This document shows positions 5,586 through 8,136 of a DNA stretch of 8,136 bases, piece after piece (within the stretch, counting starts at the first letter, position 1; each line of letters starts with the position of its first letter). The stretch lies in assembly GCA_964597685.1 (NCBI GenBank), contig CAZQZC010000123.1:1-8136 (forward strand). The letters run 5' to 3'. This DNA comes from JBCBTJ01 sp964597685. Lineage in GTDB: Bacteria; Pseudomonadota; Alphaproteobacteria; Caulobacterales; Hyphomonadaceae. The position numbers and the translations under genes were made by a program. The notes beneath the pieces are model-generated. The model saw nothing but the letters and a program-made list of their open reading frames with translations. It was not told where the DNA came from and did no database searches.

Positions 5586-6740
5586 TTACGTGGACTCGAT
5601 CGTTTCAAAAACTGTTCGCACCAGCGCCCGCTCTTCCTCGTGCAGGCCTGGACGCCAGATATCGAAGATCAGGACGATTCGGGTCTCCGTCCCGGAGTTT
5701 CGCGCCTCATGTTCAATCGTATCGTCAAAAATGATCGCCTCGCCCTCACGCCACTCGCGGGTCTCGTTGCCGACGCGGAACCAGCATCCCGGAGGCACGA
5801 TCAACGGCAAGTGACACAGCAAGCGCGCATTTGTCATTCCGTGATGCGGCACGATATGCCCACCCGGTAGAAGTCTCGAGAAAAGGATGGCCGGCGACAC
5901 GCCTTCGATATCAGGTAGCGGCGACGACTGAACCGCGCGATAGGTTTCCGGCGCCCGCTCAATGTGCGCGGGTAATGGCTTGCTGTCTTTGACCAGGAAG
6001 TAAGCCGTCCAATTCTGGTCGTCGATCAGTTTGAGATTGACATCGTCAATCGCCGGTGCGTCTGCATTGTGTTGAACATACGGCGTAAAATCCGGGTCGG
6101 CGTCCAGGATGCCAACCAGTTCATCACGGATCACCGCCGTCTTCGCCTCAAGCTCCTCGATCCAGTCAAATTCATCGCGCTCAAAGAATTGTCGATGCGG
6201 CAATTCAGGCAAAAAGAGCTTGTTTGGATTCTGAAAGTAGACGTCTCGTTCGCCAAGCATGAAATCGATCGCGTGGCGGATGCGCCGCCCCGCCGCGCCG
6301 TCGATTGCGGCATGTTTCTCGACGCTCGCGACGAGGATGTCCTTGAAATCAGCCTCGGCCGAGACGCACTCCTGTTGAGCGCGCTGCAGTTCGGCGACGA
6401 TCTGCGGCGGGAGATTGCCCTGGTTGCCCGCAAGGCGGAGCGCGGCCGAGTAAAATGACGACGCCGTGCGCCGACGCCCCAACGCTTTCAGGGCGTCGGC
6501 CTTCAAAAGGTTCGACTCGATGCGCAGAGGCTGAACTTGCAACGCCGCATCCGCGGCGTCCAAACAGTCTTGGTGTTTCTCAAGGCGTCGACAGACGGCC
6601 GCAAGCGTGATCAACCCGTCTGCGTCCTGAAGACCGCTTTCTTTCGCAGCCATCAACAGGCGAAAGCTTTCTTCCAGCCGCCCGGATTGCGCGAGCTTCA
6701 ATCCATCCTGAACAGCCTGCGTCAGCTCGTCGTTTGTCAT
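5586..6740 (-). CDS. TPR-containing aspartyl/asparaginyl beta-hydroxylase family protein
   Basis: Protein of 384 residues with two parts. Residues about 1-110 are helical, with tetratricopeptide-like repeats (GRLEESFRLLMAAKESG at 20-36, HQDCLDAADAALQVQP at 56-71, a further repeat to about 105). Residues about 180-370 form a beta-hydroxylase domain of the Fe(II)/2-oxoglutarate oxygenase class (AspH/LpxO type). The metal-binding histidines are His299 in the PHHGMTN segment and His344 in DDTIEHEARN; there is no acidic third ligand, as in AspH. CHLPLIVPPGC at 309-319, RVGNETREWREGEA at 322-335 and RIVLIFDIWRP at 354-364 complete the core. Arg354 matches the C-terminal 2-oxoglutarate-binding arginine of AspH, but the other (AspH Arg688 position) is Leu308. 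No signal peptide or membrane segment is seen, so a cytoplasmic target is likely; protein side chain or lipid A cannot be told apart here. The ATG at 6740 is preferred over an in-frame TTG at 6761. gatA ends 46 nt upstream. Confidence 0.88.
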   Translation of the reverse strand: MTNDELTQAVQDGLKLAQSGRLEESFRLLMAAKESGLQDADGLITLAAVCRRLEKHQDCLDAADAALQVQPLRIESNLLKADALKALGRRRTASSFYSAALRLAGNQGNLPPQIVAELQRAQQECVSAEADFKDILVASVEKHAAIDGAAGRRIRHAIDFMLGERDVYFQNPNKLFLPELPHRQFFERDEFDWIEELEAKTAVIRDELVGILDADPDFTPYVQHNADAPAIDDVNLKLIDDQNWTAYFLVKDSKPLPAHIERAPETYRAVQSSPLPDIEGVSPAILFSRLLPGGHIVPHHGMTNARLLCHLPLIVPPGCWFRVGNETREWREGEAIIFDDTIEHEARNSGTETRIVLIFDIWRPGLHEEERALVRTVFETIEST

Positions 6741-6746
6741 GCCAAA

Positions 6747-6751
6747 TCCCC
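6747..6751 (-). promoter_or_regulatory. Shine-Dalgarno deciding the start of the hydroxylase gene
   Basis: On the minus strand GGGGA precedes the ATG at 6740 with a 6-nt spacer. The alternative in-frame TTG at 6761 has no such site and would add seven residues (MRPWGFG) with no sign of conservation. Confidence 0.5.
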
Positions 6752-6786
6752 AGGGCCGCAATCGTCAGACTTGAACAATCGGGCAA

Positions 6787-8136
6787 TCACCACCAGCGCT
6801 CGGCCGTGTGGCCGAACCCAGCAGCCTTCTCAAGCGCCGCGCCGACGCGGAAACATGCGGCTTCATCGAGCGCCTTGCCGATAATTTGCAGCCCGAGGGG
6901 CAATCCCTGCCCATCTAGCGCGGCCGGCACCGAGATGCCGGGAAGTCCGGCGAGGTTCGCCGTGACCGTGAAGACGTCGTTTAAATACATTGCCACGGGA
7001 TCATCGGAGCGTTCTCCATAGGCGAAGGCCGCGCTCGGCGTGGCGGGCGTCAACAAGGCGTCGACGTCTTCAAAGACGGTCTGGAAGTCCTGCAGGATCT
7101 TGGTACGCACCTTTTGCGCGCGCAGATAGTAGGCGTCGTAATAGCCCGAAGAGAGAACATAGGTTCCGATCAAGAGGCGACGCTTGACCTCCTCCCCGAA
7201 GCCCTCGCCGCGCGTCGCTTCGTAGGTCCCGATCAGCCCGTCGCCGTCGACGCGGGCCCCGTAGCGGATGCCGTCATAGCGCGCGAGGTTGGACGAAGCT
7301 TCCGCCGGCGCGACGATGTAGTAAGCCGGCAGAGCATACTTCGTGTGCGGCAGGGAAACATCGATGATCTCTGCGCCCTGGTCCTTAAGCCACCCGACAC
7401 CCTGGCTCCAAAGAGCCTCGATCTCGTCTGGCATGCCGTCGAGACGGTACTCTTTCGGAATGCCGATCCGCATGCCGGCGACAGGCTTCCCGACCTCGGC
7501 GCGCCAATTGGGGCTGTCGACCGGCAGCGAGGTCGAATCCTTCTCATCATGCGAGCACATGATCTCCAACAGGATCGCGGCGTCCTCGACGGTCTTCGCG
7601 ATCGGGCCCGCTTGATCCAAAGACGACGCAAAAGCCACCATTCCGTAACGGCTGGCCCGGCCATAGGTCGGCTTGATCCCGACAGTCCCCGTGAAAGCAG
7701 CCGGTTGGCGGATAGATCCGCCTGTATCGGACGCCGTCGCGCCGAGACAAAGGTCTGCGGCCACCGCGCTCGCCGAGCCGCCGGACGACCCGCCCGGCGT
7801 CAGCGTGGCGTTCGCGCCGTCCCTGCGCCGCCAGGGATTGGCGACGGGCCCGAAGCGGGAGGTTTCGTTGGACGACCCCATGGCGAACTCGTCCATATTG
7901 AGCTTGCCCAGCATCACCGCGCCCTGTTCCCACAGGTTCTGTGTGACGGTGGATTCGTAGGTCGGCGTAAAGTCGTCGAGGATGTTGGAGCACGCCGTGG
8001 TGCGAACGCCCTTCGTGCAGAAGAGATCCTTGATCCCCAAAGGCGCGCCCTCCAGCCGGCGGCCTTCGCCTTTCGCAAGACGCGCATCCGATGCGTCGGC
8101 CATGGAGAGCGCCTTCTCCGGCGTCGTCAGCACATA
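6787..8136 (-). CDS. gatA: Aspartyl/glutamyl-tRNA(Asn/Gln) amidotransferase subunit A (5' end beyond right edge)
   Basis: Amidase-signature subunit of GatCAB that hydrolyses glutamine and passes ammonia to GatB. 449 residues are visible; the family has about 485-495, so roughly 45 N-terminal residues lie off the right edge. The frame is open to 8136 (Tyr-Val-Leu-Thr-Thr-Pro), so the GTG at 8133 is an internal valine codon and not the start. Counting from the first visible residue, the Ser-cisSer-Lys triad is Lys36 in GIKD, Ser117 in TPGGSSGGSA and the nucleophile Ser141 in SDTGGSIRQPA. Other landmarks are KLNMDEFAMGSSNE near 78-91, GIKPTYGRASRYGM, and GLPGISVPA with GLPLGLQIIG near the C-terminus. 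The ending AERWW is typical of alphaproteobacterial GatA as I recall. gatC is expected upstream, outside the window. The hydroxylase gene follows after 46 nt on the same strand and probably shares the transcript. Confidence 0.97.
   Translation of the reverse strand, partial: YVLTTPEKALSMADASDARLAKGEGRRLEGAPLGIKDLFCTKGVRTTACSNILDDFTPTYESTVTQNLWEQGAVMLGKLNMDEFAMGSSNETSRFGPVANPWRRRDGANATLTPGGSSGGSASAVAADLCLGATASDTGGSIRQPAAFTGTVGIKPTYGRASRYGMVAFASSLDQAGPIAKTVEDAAILLEIMCSHDEKDSTSLPVDSPNWRAEVGKPVAGMRIGIPKEYRLDGMPDEIEALWSQGVGWLKDQGAEIIDVSLPHTKYALPAYYIVAPAEASSNLARYDGIRYGARVDGDGLIGTYEATRGEGFGEEVKRRLLIGTYVLSSGYYDAYYLRAQKVRTKILQDFQTVFEDVDALLTPATPSAAFAYGERSDDPVAMYLNDVFTVTANLAGLPGISVPAALDGQGLPLGLQIIGKALDEAACFRVGAALEKAAGFGHTAERWW

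Noticed and set aside
7233..7993. Overlapping open frames within gatA on both strands
   Set aside because: gatA has unbroken family motifs through this stretch. The alternative frames have Arg/Ser-rich shadow composition and no ribosome sites.
8131..8133. GTG at 8133 as the start codon of gatA
   Set aside because: The frame continues upstream (a Tyr codon at 8134-8136), and GatA proteins normally carry about 45 further residues before this Val-Leu-Thr-Thr-Pro segment, so it is an internal valine.
1..8136. tRNA/rRNA genes, CRISPR arrays, transposases, integrases or toxin-antitoxin pairs
   Set aside because: No cloverleaf-like sequence, no regularly spaced repeats, and no recognisable mobile-element or defence protein in either strand's credible genes.

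Overview
This window looks like chromosomal DNA from an alphaproteobacterium. Evidence is the moderately high GC content with GC-rich third positions, the gatA/gatB sequences, and the GatB lineage-type segment between the NVSVC and GTRCEIKN blocks, which resembles Caulobacterales/Hyphomonadaceae/Parvularculales GatB as I remember it. The assignment is by recollection and is not proven. Gene density is high and I see no insertion sequence, phage gene, CRISPR array, tRNA or rRNA.

Layout from left to right. (1) Positions 1-1020, minus strand: the N-terminal 340 residues of an NAD(P)-dependent aldehyde dehydrogenase resembling coniferyl aldehyde dehydrogenase, cut off by the left edge. (2) Positions 1021-1172: a divergent intergenic region with an imperfect inverted repeat. 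(3) Positions 1173-2489, plus strand: a PaaG-like enoyl-CoA hydratase/isomerase family gene followed 15 nt later by a DUF3291 gene, probably one transcript. (4) Positions 2511-4022, minus strand: complete gatB, convergent with the DUF3291 gene. (5) Positions 4023-4276: a non-coding or leader region with several short inverted repeats and a doubtful 24-codon ORF. (6) Positions 4277-4723, plus strand: an anchored LprI/DUF1311-type protein whose stop codon overlaps that of the next, convergent gene. (7) Positions 4720-6740, minus strand: from right to left, a TPR plus aspartyl/asparaginyl beta-hydroxylase protein, a small two-helix membrane protein, and an exported thioredoxin-like CxxC protein. 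(8) Positions 6787-8136, minus strand: gatA without its first ~45 codons, running off the right edge.

GatA and GatB are two subunits of the tRNA-dependent amidotransferase that makes Gln-tRNA(Gln) and/or Asn-tRNA(Asn). Here their genes lie on the same strand but are separated by about 2.8 kb that includes one opposite-strand gene, so a simple gatA-gatB transcript is unlikely. The genes directly downstream of gatA (hydroxylase, membrane protein, thioredoxin-like protein) are closely spaced and probably form its operon tail. The left part (aldehyde dehydrogenase and acyl-CoA isomerase) suggests oxidation of an aldehyde and CoA-ester metabolism, possibly of aromatic or fatty substrates. This is inference from families and adjacency.

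I found no clearly new system. The points most worth checking are the gatA-hydroxylase neighbourhood, a strong hairpin without a T-run at 5554-5579, the structured gatB leader, and active-site substitutions in the acyl-CoA isomerase and the hydroxylase.
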